Assembly (NCBI GenBank): GCA_013146195.2
Contig: CM028377.1
Span: 167,503,824-167,567,823 of the forward strand
DNA: 64,000 nucleotides
Direction of reading: 5' to 3'
From: Codonopsis lanceolata
Taxonomy: Eukaryota; Streptophyta; Magnoliopsida; Asterales; Campanulaceae
The notes below the pieces were generated by a model, which saw nothing but the letters and a program-made list of their open reading frames with translations, searched no databases and was not told the DNA's origin. The translations under genes were made by a program, and so were the position numbers. Of this stretch, positions 1 to 10,300 are shown one piece after another (the stretch's first letter is position 1; each line of letters starts with the position of its first letter).

Positions 1-886
1 AGAAGGTTTTATATTCTGAAGAAAGAATCCATTATTTCAGGAAAAGTTCTGAGACTGTCAAAACAAAGGGGGTGCTTGTCCAATCAATTTTAGGAGAAAA
101 TGATTAATAATAATAAAAAAAATTTAAGGCACACTGTACTCAGAACCCAAAAGCCTGGAACCCTCCCTTCTAATACCTTCATCCCCTTTTCCTCAGAAAC
201 CTGGCACGAGTTTGGAAAGGAAGAGATAGCACCGATCGGTTGATACGAGATACATGCACAGGGGTCAGATCAGAAAATATCAGAATCAGTTCAGAAAGTA
301 TTGATTTGGGCAGATTGACCACTAAAAACAAACAGACTGTGGCAGAAACCAGCAAGGAGAATAAGGGCTCGCTAGATTGAAAACCCGAAAGGGCAGTCTA
401 GGCAAAAGTTAGAGCAAAACAAAAGAAAAACCAGGAGAAGGAGAGAGAGAACAGTCTCTAGCATATGATCTCCAGCAGATAAAGTCTTCAACATATTCAG
501 GTCACCAACAACAAAAGAATCTTCCCTTAGGGGAAAAACTACGTCGACCAGAGCATAAAAAATGAGGAACGTAGGCAGCCTTCGAGTCCGATCGAACAAA
601 GGTCAAACATGTATCAGACATGTGTGACCATAGGAAGAAGACTTCTTATGGCAGGAAATGCAGCTCGTCTCGATCTTGACTGGCTAAGAGAAAAACCATG
701 ACAGAGCTCAAAATCAATAATCAGCACATCAAAATATAAAACTCCATTAGGTGCAACTAAAGAATAGGCGTCTAAGATATTTAGATTATCATTATTCTGT
801 ATAGGTACCTATATACATATACTGCCTATATCCATAGCCCCTTAAGCCCTTTTTTTGTTATGTAGCTCAGAAATGGTCCCTCAATG
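1..886. other. Non-coding retroelement-like stretch
   Basis: No credible gene is seen here. Around 535-590 there is a motif (an AACTACGT core, then GTAGGCAGCC) that recurs at about 8766-8810 just upstream of an LTR, in the same orientation. This suggests that the left edge is the 3' non-coding part of a plus-oriented LTR retroelement. The short open frames here are isolated and resemble nothing recognisable. Confidence 0.4.
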
Positions 887-2476
887 TCAGCGACGTCCCA
901 ACCGAGACCAGATACTTCTGCGAGGCGCAGAGGATGCCCCAACCTCATCAGCATGAGAACCTTCAGAGGTGTCCTCCTCCTCGTCATCAGCATCACCGTT
1001 ATTTTGAATAGCAGGGCGAGTTGGGCCAGCACCATCATCTCTGTGAGCATTGCTCCGTCTAGCAGCTTGACTTGGGTCAGTTTCATCCGTTCGCCGAGGA
1101 TTACTCCGCCGACTTGCATTTCTCAGTCTGAGAGGCGCATTACTGGGTCCCGCCTCATCAGGATCACGTGCCATTTGAGCTCCAAGGTCGTGCACTCGCC
1201 AAAAATCCTCCTGCAAAACCTCGGGAACTACCAGCCCTGAACTTTCCAGATCCTCGCCAATCTCCATCAATCGAGCATCTATACCGCTGGTCACCCGCTT
1301 AGAGAGGATCCTCCTCAACACGTGCCTGATCACATGGTAATGCTCTTCAGCAGCAAGCAGCACCCATGACAGATACTCATGGGACAACAACATATTCTCA
1401 AAAAATGTGTTAGCTGAGGCCCGCAGGGGATAATCAATCTCCCACATGTCCCGGATGAGACCGCCCACATCTCTCTCCATTTGCAGAACTTCTATCAGAG
1501 GACGGTTCACATCCGAAAGGATCTGTTCTCTACCGAATTGACGGAGAACTCAGTACGATAAATAGAAGGAGGTCTGTTGGAGACCGGGTAAGATAACCTG
1601 AGCATAAGCCCCAGTGAAGGAAAAAGTGGTGGATCCGCCAGTGGCTTATCACCCAGACTATCTCCATGGAGCTGATGTGTAGAAAATATTCTATCCAGTC
1701 GTGCTCAGTAGTCAGATCATTGCGATAATGGCCACGGGAGCCATAGCGCGCGGGCATGTATATCCCTCATACAATCTTAGGGGACATCACCCAGTTAAAA
1801 TGCTCCTCCAGCCACATATGAATTAAACTAGGGCTGCCAGAAGGAAAGACCTTGTCACCGATCAAAAAAGCATCTAGGCCAACCAGAGTCTCAGCCAAGA
1901 TGATCGAGATAATATTCACCTGCCGCTCTCGAGCTTGTAATACCAAATCAACAACCCGCACATCGATAAATCCGGGTTGGCCCACCAGGAGGTATCTCCC
2001 CATAACACACAGAAAAAGGGCAGCAAACTGACACCGTAAATATATTGGCTCCTTACTATAATCAGAATAGGTAGGGGGAGAATAGTCCGATCAAACTTGA
2101 CTCCATTATAAAATTCTGGAGTTTCAGCACGGGTCGATCTAAAGAGTTCCCTTATCGTCGTGAAAGGACGTCTCCGTACAGATGGCACGGCAATGGGGCC
2201 GATAGTCGGCATTCCCACCATAGCGCAGAATTCCTCGAAGGTGGGACATATCTCATTCAAAGAAAAATTAAAAAGATGACTTTGAGTAGACCAGAATCTA
2301 GATGCTACCCTTAGCATCTCCCAATTTATACGTAGTCCCCGTCATGAAAGGAGGCAGCAGAAGCCATAAACGTGATCAAACCATTCCCTTTCGTCCTCTC
2401 GTAATGAAAGGATCCAGTAATCCAGGGAAGTCTCATATATTTCAATATCCAAGGCTATATGACTACGCTCGGCCAT
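887..2476 (-). pseudogene. Degraded DUF7745/plant-mobile-domain-type gene
   Basis: A minus-strand reading frame starts at the ATG at 2476-2474. It runs through an in-frame TGA 44 codons later into a region with the block LRVASRFW...LNEICPTFEEFCAMVG, typical of the DUF7745/PMD family found in plant transposons. Near 2000 the frame shifts. The next block, with the ILAETL...LDAF motif and a GSPSLIHMWLEEHF segment, matches the family's next conserved region. Further shifts lead into a final open frame (1510-887). That frame is helical at its start and ends in an Arg/Ser/Asp/Glu-rich tail, as PMD proteins often do. At least three disruptions mean no intact protein. The family is associated with transposition, MAIN/MAIL-type genome regulation or domesticated functions. 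Family assignment rests on recalled motifs, not on a search. Confidence 0.6.
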
Positions 2477-2614
2477 TTCAAAAAAAGGGAAATATTTATA
2501 TCTGATCTGATAAAAGAAAAACAGAACGAAAAGAAAGCTTAGATCTGTCTGCTGTCTAAAAAGAGATAAGAGAAAAAGAGCGGTGTGAAGAATGAACGCT
2601 GCCCCGGCCTCTCA

Positions 2615-2621
2615 TTTTATA
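2615..2621 (-). promoter_or_regulatory. TATA box of the first PMD-type pseudogene
   Basis: On the minus strand TATAAAA lies about 140 bp upstream of the first ATG (2476). A GC-rich stretch with repeated GGGCGC/GCCC motifs precedes it. The same organisation is seen before the TATA box of the LTR at 9425, so this may be an LTR-derived promoter driving the PMD frame. Confidence 0.4.
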
Positions 2622-3180
2622 CTAAAAATCAGATAAACGACCGAAATGTCAAAACATTGCATGAATAGGGCCAAAACAGGAATTGCACAGAAGAAGCCTG
2701 GGTGCTACCCCAAGCCCTTCTGGGTGTCGCGCCCAGTCCCTCCATAAGCAGCGCCCACATGTTTTCTGATGTCATCCCCAAACTGCCTGGTATCCTGGTT
2801 TCGACCCCGGCTGCTTCGTTATTCGCCTATGTTCGCTCACGGAAATGAAAGGAAAAGAGTGAGGCTATGCACTGGCCCTCACCAACTGAGAAATCAATCA
2901 AGCATAGGAAGAGGCGACTACTTTTCCTTCCCCGTAGAGCACCAGTAACCCCGATGAAAACCCAAAGGCGTATCCCTCAAAGCCTCCATCCTTGAAGTAC
3001 AGTGTGCCTTTACTTTGGGATTTTTAGTTTAGTTTCTTTTATTTTGAGCATCTCTAGAATAATTGAGTCCTTATTTTTAAATCATGCATCGTAGAATATA
3101 GATAAATTGCATTGCATTTAGATATATAAAGAGTTTGGTACAAGAAAAAAAATCCATAATATGTACAGGTAAAAGAAGCT
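2622..3180. other. LTR-like upstream region, no gene
   Basis: Read on the minus strand this resembles an LTR U3: a GC-rich block with GCGCCC repeats, then an AT-rich stretch, then the TATA box at 2615-2621. No coding frame is visible. Around 3070-3115 there is a GCATCGTAGAAT motif that recurs in the repeats near 7300. Confidence 0.35.
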
Positions 3181-3185
3181 AATGG

Positions 3186-4843
3186 GCCTGTGAAGATCTG
3201 CTCCTATTCAAGCCTCCGCCCATAACCCGAGGGCCGGTCCCACCAACTCTGTATCCCCGACCTCCTGCCCGAGCACGACTCGATCCGTCAACCTCGTCAT
3301 CATCATCATCTCGGTGCCTGGCCCAACTCACGACATCGTTCCATTCACGACCTTACGGTAGGATGAAACATCAACCTGGAAAAAATAAGATATCAAAGAA
3401 AAAGGAAGGAAATATCAGTCCAAGAGAATAAAAAATTATTATACAACAAGTATGAAAGAAAAAGCAGAAAAGTATACCGCACGGGCCCACTCAGGAATCT
3501 GAAACCACCCCGGGACCTCGGCATCGGGCAAAGCCTCCTCCATAAGTCTTCACGATGATACTAGAAGGTGGAGAAATCTTCAGCAGAGATGAAATAATCC
3601 GGCTGAGCATCAGAAACCAGACAAGAAGGCCTCGGCCTATTAGAAACATCTGATGCATGCCTCGCTACTATGGGAGCAGGATGGAACACTATCCTCAGAA
3701 ATTCCTCGTAAGCCATGGTAGGATAATCCTCGCGAGGAACAATATATCGCGACAGTCACTGATATCGGTTCGGCAGAAAATCCGGGACGATCACCCAGGC
3801 TAGTGGTGCATGTGGTGTCACTGGGCCCATAGGATAGAGAAAGCGCTGACGGGTGACCCATTCACCCATATATAAAGAATCCGGTAGCGGCTCATCTTCA
3901 AAGAAACCAGATATGATCCAGCCAAGCCCCTCCAAGGAAATATATACACCGTGCCCGAGCTCGAGCTCGCAATCCTATCCTGCACCATCGCCTTACTCAA
4001 ATTATTGCCATCCCGATCCTCTTCCACCCGGTTAGCATTCACGGATTTAGCCAAGAAAGGTGGCTCGTGAATATGTCTCTTCAATGGGCCAAGGGAAAAA
4101 GTAAAAATTGAGTAGGCCCAGACCTACAGAAAAAAATGTAGCAAAAGAAAAAATCAGCCAGTGAAAAAAAAGGGAAAAGAAAAAAAAGAAAAAAAATCAA
4201 TAAATGCTGGCAAGTATCAAAAGCAAGAAAAAAAGAATACCTCCCAAGCCGGAGCAAAGCCATTAAGAACTGGAGAGTTGTTGCAGCCGGCACAATCCAT
4301 AGAAGCATAAAGCTCAGCCAAGCCTGCCTGCCCCCAATCATAATTAGAAACCTGGTATAAGTCCCGAAGGCATCCTAGGACAGAAACCCGCAAGGTGGTG
4401 GATGAATTGGTAAATAAAGACATCCCCAGAAAAAAGAACATAAATGCCTTGGCGACACGAGTCACAACCTCGTAGTCATCGTCATCAACCTGCCTGGCAT
4501 GTTGCTCTAGCCAACTCCAGATCTCGTCAGCACTCTTATAATCTGGCTCGAAGCCCAAAAGGTCTTCAACCACATCGTGCTGATGCCTCAAGGTATAATC
4601 TGGCTTCAGATGCCTACCAGTGCCAGTGGGAATGCCTGTGATCGCCGCGAAATCACAGAGGGTCAGGGTGGCCTCGCCCCAGCTAAAGTGAGAAGTGTGG
4701 GTGGTGTCCCACCAGTAATCCCTCAGAACCTCAAATATGCGTAAATAGTTGCGGAAAGGATGAAAAGCCCGTAAAAATACGCCGAATCCGGTTTGCTCAA
4801 CCAGATCGCAGCTGGCCCGAATTCGGGAAAGAGTTTTGCGTGC
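3186..4843 (-). pseudogene. Plant mobile domain (PMD) gene, multi-exon, degraded at its 3' half
   Basis: On the minus strand an exon begins after an acceptor at 4845-4844 and is open for 603 nt (4843-4241). It encodes the classic PMD succession: TGFGVFLRAF, HTSHFSWGEATLTL, ITGIPTG, a VAKAFMFFFLG...LFTNSS block, and a DWGQAGLAELYASMD block. It splices in frame from a GAG|GTATTC donor across a 117-bp intron (4240-4124) to VWAYS...GPLKRHI (4123 onward), where PMD genes also continue. Downstream the frame shifts, and a stop breaks the next part (a RYIVPREDYP block near 3740). A later intron (about 3478-3380) leads to a last exon with an Arg/Gly/Asp-rich tail ending at 3186. The 5' exon is not found: 4850-5121 is repeat sequence. 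It is probably a dead copy of a transposon-associated PMD gene. It differs from both other PMD copies in the window. Confidence 0.7.
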
Positions 4844-4989
4844 CTGATAAAGAAAAAAGAAAGAAAAATCAACATCATCTCAAAAGAAAAAGAAAAGAAA
4901 AAGGGAGGTAAACTCTTAGCTCACTATGCATGTTATGTCCGATATAATTGCATTATTTATGCCATCTCCATCCTTATCATGCATTAAAA

Positions 4990-5039
4990 TAAATAAATCT
5001 ATGTTGCATTTTTGCATATATAAAAAAGAAAAATAAAAT

Positions 5040-5096
<57 letters not shown>

Positions 5097-5121
5097 CATT
5101 TTTGCATGCTAAAAAAAATAT
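4990..5121. repeat. TGTTGCATTTTTGCATG repeats with (AT)n microsatellite
   Basis: Short units around TGTTGCATTTTTGCATG followed by A-rich spacers occur here and continue on the far side of the Pack-MULE (6983-7140). An (AT)n tract lies at about 5044-5092. The Pack-MULE therefore inserted into a pre-existing tandem array. Confidence 0.7.
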
Positions 5122-5320
5122 GGGCGAAATGCACCATTGGTCCCTGCACTTTGGGTTTGTCCACCGTTAGTCCTTGAACTTCAAAACGTCTCACCATTGA
5201 CCAAAGTTTGCATTTTTTGTCCACCGTTTGTCCCTTGCTCAAACGCCGTTAACTGTTTCACCGTTAACTGGCCATGTGCGAGAAGCGTGAGCAAAAGCAA
5301 GGACCAAAGTGTATTTTCTC
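5122..5320 (+). repeat. Left terminal inverted repeat of the Pack-MULE
   Basis: 199 bp, matching the reverse complement of 6774-6972 with a limited number of substitutions by eye. It contains internally repeated GTCCACCGTT and CACCATTG motifs. The outermost bases are GGGCGAAATG. Confidence 0.92.
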
Positions 5321-5776
5321 AAAAAACGTCATTCTTCCAACCGTCATTCTTCATCTTCTCTGCCATGTCCAAACCTCACCTCCATCCTTCATGTTCCATC
5401 CTCACAGCCATCCATTTTCCCATCTCACCCATCTCTATCTTTTTCTCTCCAGCCGGCCACACCACCCTCTTAAATTGCTCCGGCCAAATCGCTCCCCAAG
5501 CAACCCAGCCGCCATTCTCCATCTCCCTCCTTTCTCTCTCTAATTCGTTCACACTAAGCCCGCCGCCGTCTCCCTCTACCCAATCAATCCACAGCCGGTG
5601 CCATCGTCAATCCCGCCCAAACAAGCCATCTCTTGTGCCGTTTTTTTCTCCATGGCGAGCACCAATTTCTACCGTCGACGCTGACCCAGATTCGTCCCTC
5701 AATAGCGCCGCCCTGAATTTCTCTTCTGCCCAATCTCCAGTCATCCCGACGCCATCCCTGCTCTCCATCCCCTTTG

Positions 5777-6565
5777 CCCTACTTTTTACCTTCTCATCGT
5801 GTCATACTCTACGACCTGGTTTTCGTCGGAAGCGTCAATCCTGACTAATTTGACTTCCGACGCTACACCAGTCTCGATGCCTACGTTGACGACCTCCTCA
5901 TTATCCTTAAGTCTCTTGGAATCAATCGTTTTACGTTGTCCATTCCGTATCCGCAATGATAGGAATTTTAGCCTCCATTCGCCGCCCTGAACTATTCTCC
6001 AAGCTCATCCTTATCTTCATCATCTCCAAGGTAATTATGAAATCATTTTATTCGTGACCTAAAATTAGAAAAAGGAAATCTGATTTGTGCTCAAGTCAAA
6101 AGATCAAAAGTCAATTACGAAGATTTACATTTTGCAGGTTCTTAAATGACGAAGAGTACCTTGGGGGATTCGAACTAGGAGAAATCGAGAAAGTATTTTC
6201 AGCTATGAAAGCTAATTACGAAGCTTGGGTGAGCAGGTATGCTCCGCTAGCGGTCGGAGAGGACGTCCTAGAGGCTGTCAGGAATTCAGCCAAACATTGT
6301 TCAACATGAGGCCTGATATTTCTTTGTTTGTTTGTCAAAATGTATTCAATATTGATTTGAGAGAAGTGCTAGGATTTGTGAGGGTTCCATGCTGTATAAT
6401 TAGACGGCTAAAGACGTTTCGGTGCCGGCATCGATTGCCGAGTACCTGAAGAACCACCTAGGAGGGCGGAACACGGTGGAGATGTTGAATATTGAAGGCC
6501 ACTTGCCCCACCTCAGTGCCCCCACCCTATTGGTCCAGCATCTTACTCCAGCCCTTTCAAGATGA
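5777..6565 (+). pseudogene. D14: DWARF14 (strigolactone receptor) pseudogene captured by the Pack-MULE
   Basis: In plants D14 is an alpha/beta-hydrolase that binds and hydrolyses strigolactones and signals through the F-box protein MAX2. The copy starts mid-protein (RVILYDL, then GSVNPD) and continues with FDFRRYTSLDAYVDDLL, HSVSAMIGILASIRRPELF and, after an intron, FLNDEEYLGGF, GEIEKVFSAM and NYEAW. It ends with the GHLPHLSAPTLL block and a stop at 6563-6565. Exons are 5777-6030 and 6138-6565. The 107-bp intron (AAG|GTAATT...TTTGCAG|G) follows the SPR-like position where D14 genes are interrupted. The codons for the catalytic Ser (5944-5946), Asp (6413-6415) and His (6500-6502) all survive. 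However, the Gly before His-Ser is Val, an in-frame TAA follows NPD, and at least three frameshifts separate the blocks. The N-terminal third, with the oxyanion-hole region, is absent. GEIEKVFSAM favours D14 over the paralogue KAI2; DLK2 is less likely. Confidence 0.9.
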
Positions 6566-6773
6566 TGAAGATGATCTGATTAATGGAAGTTAGCTTTGAG
6601 CCCAGTAACAGAACGGACCCAGCTGTTTTTAAGGATGGGGAATATGAGTGGAAACGGTGACACCTGTCGAATAAACTGTGCACATAAATCCACTCAGTTT
6701 AAAATAATCTTCCAAGGATAAGGATATTCACGTGAGCTTCACGTGCTGACGTGCCTGTTTTACCAAGTCCAGT

Positions 6774-6972
6774 GAGAAAAGACGATTTAGTCCTTGCTTT
6801 TGCTCACGTTTATCGCACATGGCCAGTTAACGGTGAAACATTTAACATCGTTTGAGCAAGGGACCAACGGTGGACAAAAAATGCAAACTTTGGTCAATGG
6901 TGAGACGTTTTGAAGTTCAGGGACTAACGGTGGACAAAACCAAAGTACAGGGACCAATGGTGCATTTCGCCC
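6774..6972 (-). repeat. Right terminal inverted repeat of the Pack-MULE
   Basis: 199 bp, the inverted partner of 5122-5320, ending in CGCCC immediately before the 9-bp target duplication at 6973-6981. Confidence 0.92.
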
Positions 6973-8110
6973 AAAAAATATCTATGCTGCATTTTGCATG
7001 CTTAAAAAAGAAAAAATAGATATGTTGCATTTTTGCATGCTAAAAAAAGAAAAATATATATGTTGCTTTTTTACTTGCATTTAAAAAAAATTGTTGCATT
7101 TTGCATAAAAGAAAGAAAATATTTCCATTGCATTTTGCATATAGAAAATATATTTGCACCACGTGCATATATACGGAAAAAAAATATCTGGAAAAAATGC
7201 AGCATGTGTCCGAAATATATATCGCATAATCATGCATCATCTAAAAATATCCGTAGCATGAGCATGCATCACAGAGTCAAGATATATCAGTTACATGAAA
7301 TATGCATCGCAGAATCAAATAGTGTCAATTGCATAAGTATACATCGCAAAATAAAATAGCATGAATTTCATATTTTTGTTATACTATAATTGCCAAATTG
7401 CATCATTCTAGCATAAATCATGCATGCATAAGCATTGAAATCAAGAACATCTATACTCCAAAGATCCTAAAATAGCAAGAAATCCAAAAAAATTCGAGAA
7501 AATCAACCAAATGGGTTGAAGGAAAAAGAAGACTTACAGCCGGATTTTGAAGATTTGAGACATGAGTGTGCCAATCTTGGAGTATATTACTCCAATCATC
7601 CCGTGAATGCTAATATCAGATGACATTTCGGCTTAGAGGAGGAAGCTCCCGACGCTCTTCGCCCAATTCTGGGTGCATCGGTGCCTTTCCCTTCCTAGAT
7701 CTTGAAGAGGAAGCCATCTAGCAAGCAAAACAATTGATTTGGCGAAAGAAAATCGAGAAAAGGCGAAGAAATGAAGAAGAAATGCTCGTCGGCAGCAATG
7801 ACAGAAGGAAATGAACGAAGAAGAAGAATGAAATGGGTGATGGGATGTTGCCTTTCATTCGTCCCGTCAGAAGTGATGAAGGGGTGAAAGTTTCACTTCC
7901 CCCCTCCAAAGTTTCAATTCAGCACTTAAAACCTCAAGTTCGCTCAAATCGCGAAATGGCCCTGAAGTCCTAACGTAAAATTAACAAAGTTAACTATTGC
8001 TAACAAAAGTGACAGTCATCCATCAAAAATCACAGGAAAACTCATATCCCCAACAGATTAGCCGCAAGAAAGGCAGAAAAGGAAGAAATTGTGTCATTCC
8101 AATCCCTAGC
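6973..8110. other. Repeat-rich non-coding sequence
   Basis: 6983-7140 continues the TTGCATTTTGCATG repeat seen left of the Pack-MULE. 7150-7450 consists of loosely repeated GCATCGCAGAATCAAAT-type units about 40 bp apart. 7450-8110 shows no gene; several short frames are isolated and unrecognised. Confidence 0.5.
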
Positions 8111-8335
8111 AGGATGCCTGTAGCAAAGCAAAGAGCAAGCAAAGAAAAAAAAAGAAGCAAAGGAAAAAAAAGAAGCAAAGAAAGAAAAAAGAAACAAAGA
8201 GAAAAAAAGGAGCAAAAAAAAAAGAAAGGCAAAGAAAAGAAAAGAGCAAAAGCAAAGCAATAGGAAAAGAAAAAAAGAGCAAAAGAAGAAAAAAAAAAGA
8301 GAAAGAAGAAAAAAAGAGGAGAAGGTAAAGTATTT
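8110..8335. repeat. Purine-rich low-complexity tract
   Basis: Almost uninterrupted A/G with irregular AGCAAAGAAAAAAA units. All frames across it are simple Lys/Arg/Glu (or, on the other strand, Phe/Leu/Ser) runs, so it is treated as low-complexity DNA and not coding sequence. Confidence 0.75.
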
Positions 8336-8372
8336 GCATTTTACCTGTTGCATGTATTTTATCTGTGGTAAG

Positions 8373-8747
8373 TTGGATTATCTTCTCGAGGGGTGCATAC
8401 CCCGGGACGTGGAATAATCGGTTGCATCTATCCCACCTGAGTTTGAGTTGGATTATCTCCTCAAGGGGTGTATAGCCCGGGACGTGGAATAATCAGTTGT
8501 ATTTATCCCACCTGAGTTGTTGTTGGATTATCTCCTCGAGGGGTTCATACCCCGGGACATGGAATAATCAGTTTCATCTATCCCACATGAGTTGTTGTTG
8601 GATCATTCTCCTCGAGGGGTGCATACCCCGGGACGTGGAAATGATTGGTTTCATCTATCCCACCAGTTTGTGTTGGATTATCTCCTCGAGGGGTGCATAC
8701 CACAGGACGTGGAATAATCAGGGTCCCATCCATCCCACCCAGTGACT
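8373..8747 (+). repeat. Five-copy tandem repeat, 75-bp period
   Basis: The anchor TTGGATTA (TTGGATCA in copy 4) recurs at 8373, 8448, 8523, 8598 and 8673, exactly 75 bp apart. Each unit also carries CTCGAGGGGTGCATACC, GGGACGTGG and ATCTATCCCACC. The array ends shortly before the AACTACAT...GTAGGCAGCC motif and the LTR at 9077, so it lies in the 3' untranslated region of an LTR retroelement. Confidence 0.9.
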
Positions 8748-9076
8748 GTTGTTGTTTGTTTTCTGAGGCCGAACTACATTTGGTCTAATTCCTGAAAGGG
8801 ATACGTAGGCAGCCTACCTAGTAGGTGCGACCGTCAAAGCATTTAATTTGCATATTTGCTTTAAAAACCACGATAACCAACTATAACCAACTAAATACAT
8901 TTAGGGTATATGAGATTTGAGATAGTGCATCCTAAACTGTTGCATCTATAAACTATCGCATATTGCATTCCTCCCTATTATAATTTCCACCAAATTTGAG
9001 AGTCTATTTCTTATCAACGATGTTCGTTTACTTGGTAAGTTTCGGTTTACCTGTAAGCTCCATCGTTGAGGGGCTC

Positions 9077-10300
9077 TGTAGACACCCCAATTTCGTACCC
9101 CTGATATGTAACATGAAAAAATATCAAGACCTGTTAAAAGGATTAACGAATGCCAAGTTACAGGGTTGAAAATACAAAGGAAAAAACAGGATGCATAAAC
9201 AGTGAAATGCAAAGGGCCTAAGTGCCAAAAATCAGGACAACAATGGCCTTGGGCACTGCCCATAGCCACCTTAGGCGCGGTGCCCAGACCCACTATAGGC
9301 AACGCCCGATAGTCCCTAATCTCCTATAGCAGTTTGCCTAAGGTGCAATCTTCTCAACGCACGGTACAAGCTGATGAAGCTCAAAAGGAAAAACTTAAGG
9401 ACGAAGGAAGCCTCGCTTTGAGCCTATAAATAGAGGCCCCCGGTTTGTGCATTGAAGAAAGATAGTTCACACACAGAACACGCACAGTGAAAGAGTGAAG
9501 TTACGCAGTGAGTTCACCGCGCAGTCTGAGAGAACGCCGAAGGAATTCTTCCTTCTAGCCCCAAAGCTCTGCCAAATCTCCCCCAAACACTAAAACTCTC
9601 CGGTCAAAGTGAAACCTAGTTACCCTGCTAGGATTCTGCCCTATTTCACCAGTCCAAAAATCTCAAAAAGAGCAGTTGCCCTACCCGAATCTAGACGTCA
9701 AATCAGCTAAAAGCAAGCAGTTGCTTTGCCCGATTTCCAACGCCAGCAAGAAAATAACAGCAGCAAAAGCAAGTAGTTGTGCCACCCGGATCCTGAGGTG
9801 AAAAGCAATCAAAAGGAGGAGTCACTCTGCCCGAATCCCTGCAACAGCAAAGCAGCAGCAAAAAGACTCCCTCTCACTGAAGGACAGAACGAGTGCACCC
9901 TAGGACTTACGAGAAGATAGTTGATACGGGATAAAACCCCCACGCTTCAAGAGGTAGGCTTATTAAAGTTTTTATTTATAAAAAGTGTTATTTAAACTAG
10001 TCAAATGTAAGAAAAATAAGCAGTTATGCTGCCCAAAATTCTATAGAAAATAGCACTAAAAAGAGCCATTATTATGGCCAAATTTTTATAAATGTATTTG
10101 TAACTCCAGGAAGGATGTTGTTGTAAGTTTGTAATAATTTACTTATATATATGCAAATATATATTTAATGTTTTATTTCAATTGTTAAAATAAATATTAA
10201 AAAAATCGTATTTAAGCTAAAAACTATTTTGATATCAAAAGGACGAGTTGGGTGCCTAACCCCTTCCCACCTCGTAATTTAGCCTCCTAACCCTTTGCAA
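9077..10300 (+). mobile_element. LTR of a retrotransposon (TGTAGACACCCC family), right end uncertain
   Basis: Begins TGTAGACACCCCAATTTCG directly after a purine-rich GAGGGGCTC tract, as expected for a 3' LTR after its polypurine tract. It holds a GC-rich block with GCGCGGTGCCCAGA/CAACGCCC (9270-9310), a TATA box at 9425-9432 and a downstream leader-like region. The block GAGTTGGGTGCCTAACCCC (about 10245) is matched in inverted orientation near 12060. No coding body of this element is visible upstream beyond the 75-bp repeat array. The right boundary lies somewhere near 10300-10450. Confidence 0.65.
9425..9432 (+). promoter_or_regulatory. LTR TATA box
   Basis: TATAAATA within the sequence CCTATAAATAGAGGCC. 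The same sequence occurs inverted in the opposing LTR (13042-13049), which supports it as the element promoter. Confidence 0.6.

Larger units (their letters stand above)
126..3011. repeat. Pair of exact 15-bp inverted repeats bracketing a PMD pseudogene
   Basis: AAGGCACACTGTACT at 126-140 reappears as its exact reverse complement at 2997-3011. The 2.9-kb interval holds the first PMD-type pseudogene together with its TATA box. The flanks show no obvious target-site duplication, so a transposon is only a possibility. A 15-bp exact inverted match within 3 kb is unlikely by chance. Confidence 0.35.
5122..6972. mobile_element. Pack-MULE carrying a DWARF14 pseudogene
   Basis: A complete non-autonomous Mutator-like element of 1851 bp. 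It is bounded by long terminal inverted repeats beginning GGGCGAAATGCACCATTGG and flanked by a perfect 9-bp target duplication, aaaaaatat (5113-5121 and 6973-6981). Long inverted repeats plus 9-bp duplications are diagnostic of MULEs. The interior has no transposase. It carries a fragment of a cellular gene with its intron (DWARF14, 5777-6565), which is the definition of a Pack-MULE. Retention of the intron indicates capture at the DNA level. The part between the left repeat and 5777 is C/T-rich and not recognised; it may be a second captured fragment or the eroded 5' end of the same gene. Confidence 0.92.

Noticed and set aside
4916..5242. Minus-strand frame with a run of Ile-Tyr
   Set aside because: Produced by the (AT)n microsatellite and the MULE terminal repeat.
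8023..8353. Lys/Arg-rich plus-strand and Phe/Leu-rich minus-strand frames
   Set aside because: They follow the purine-rich low-complexity tract at 8110-8335.
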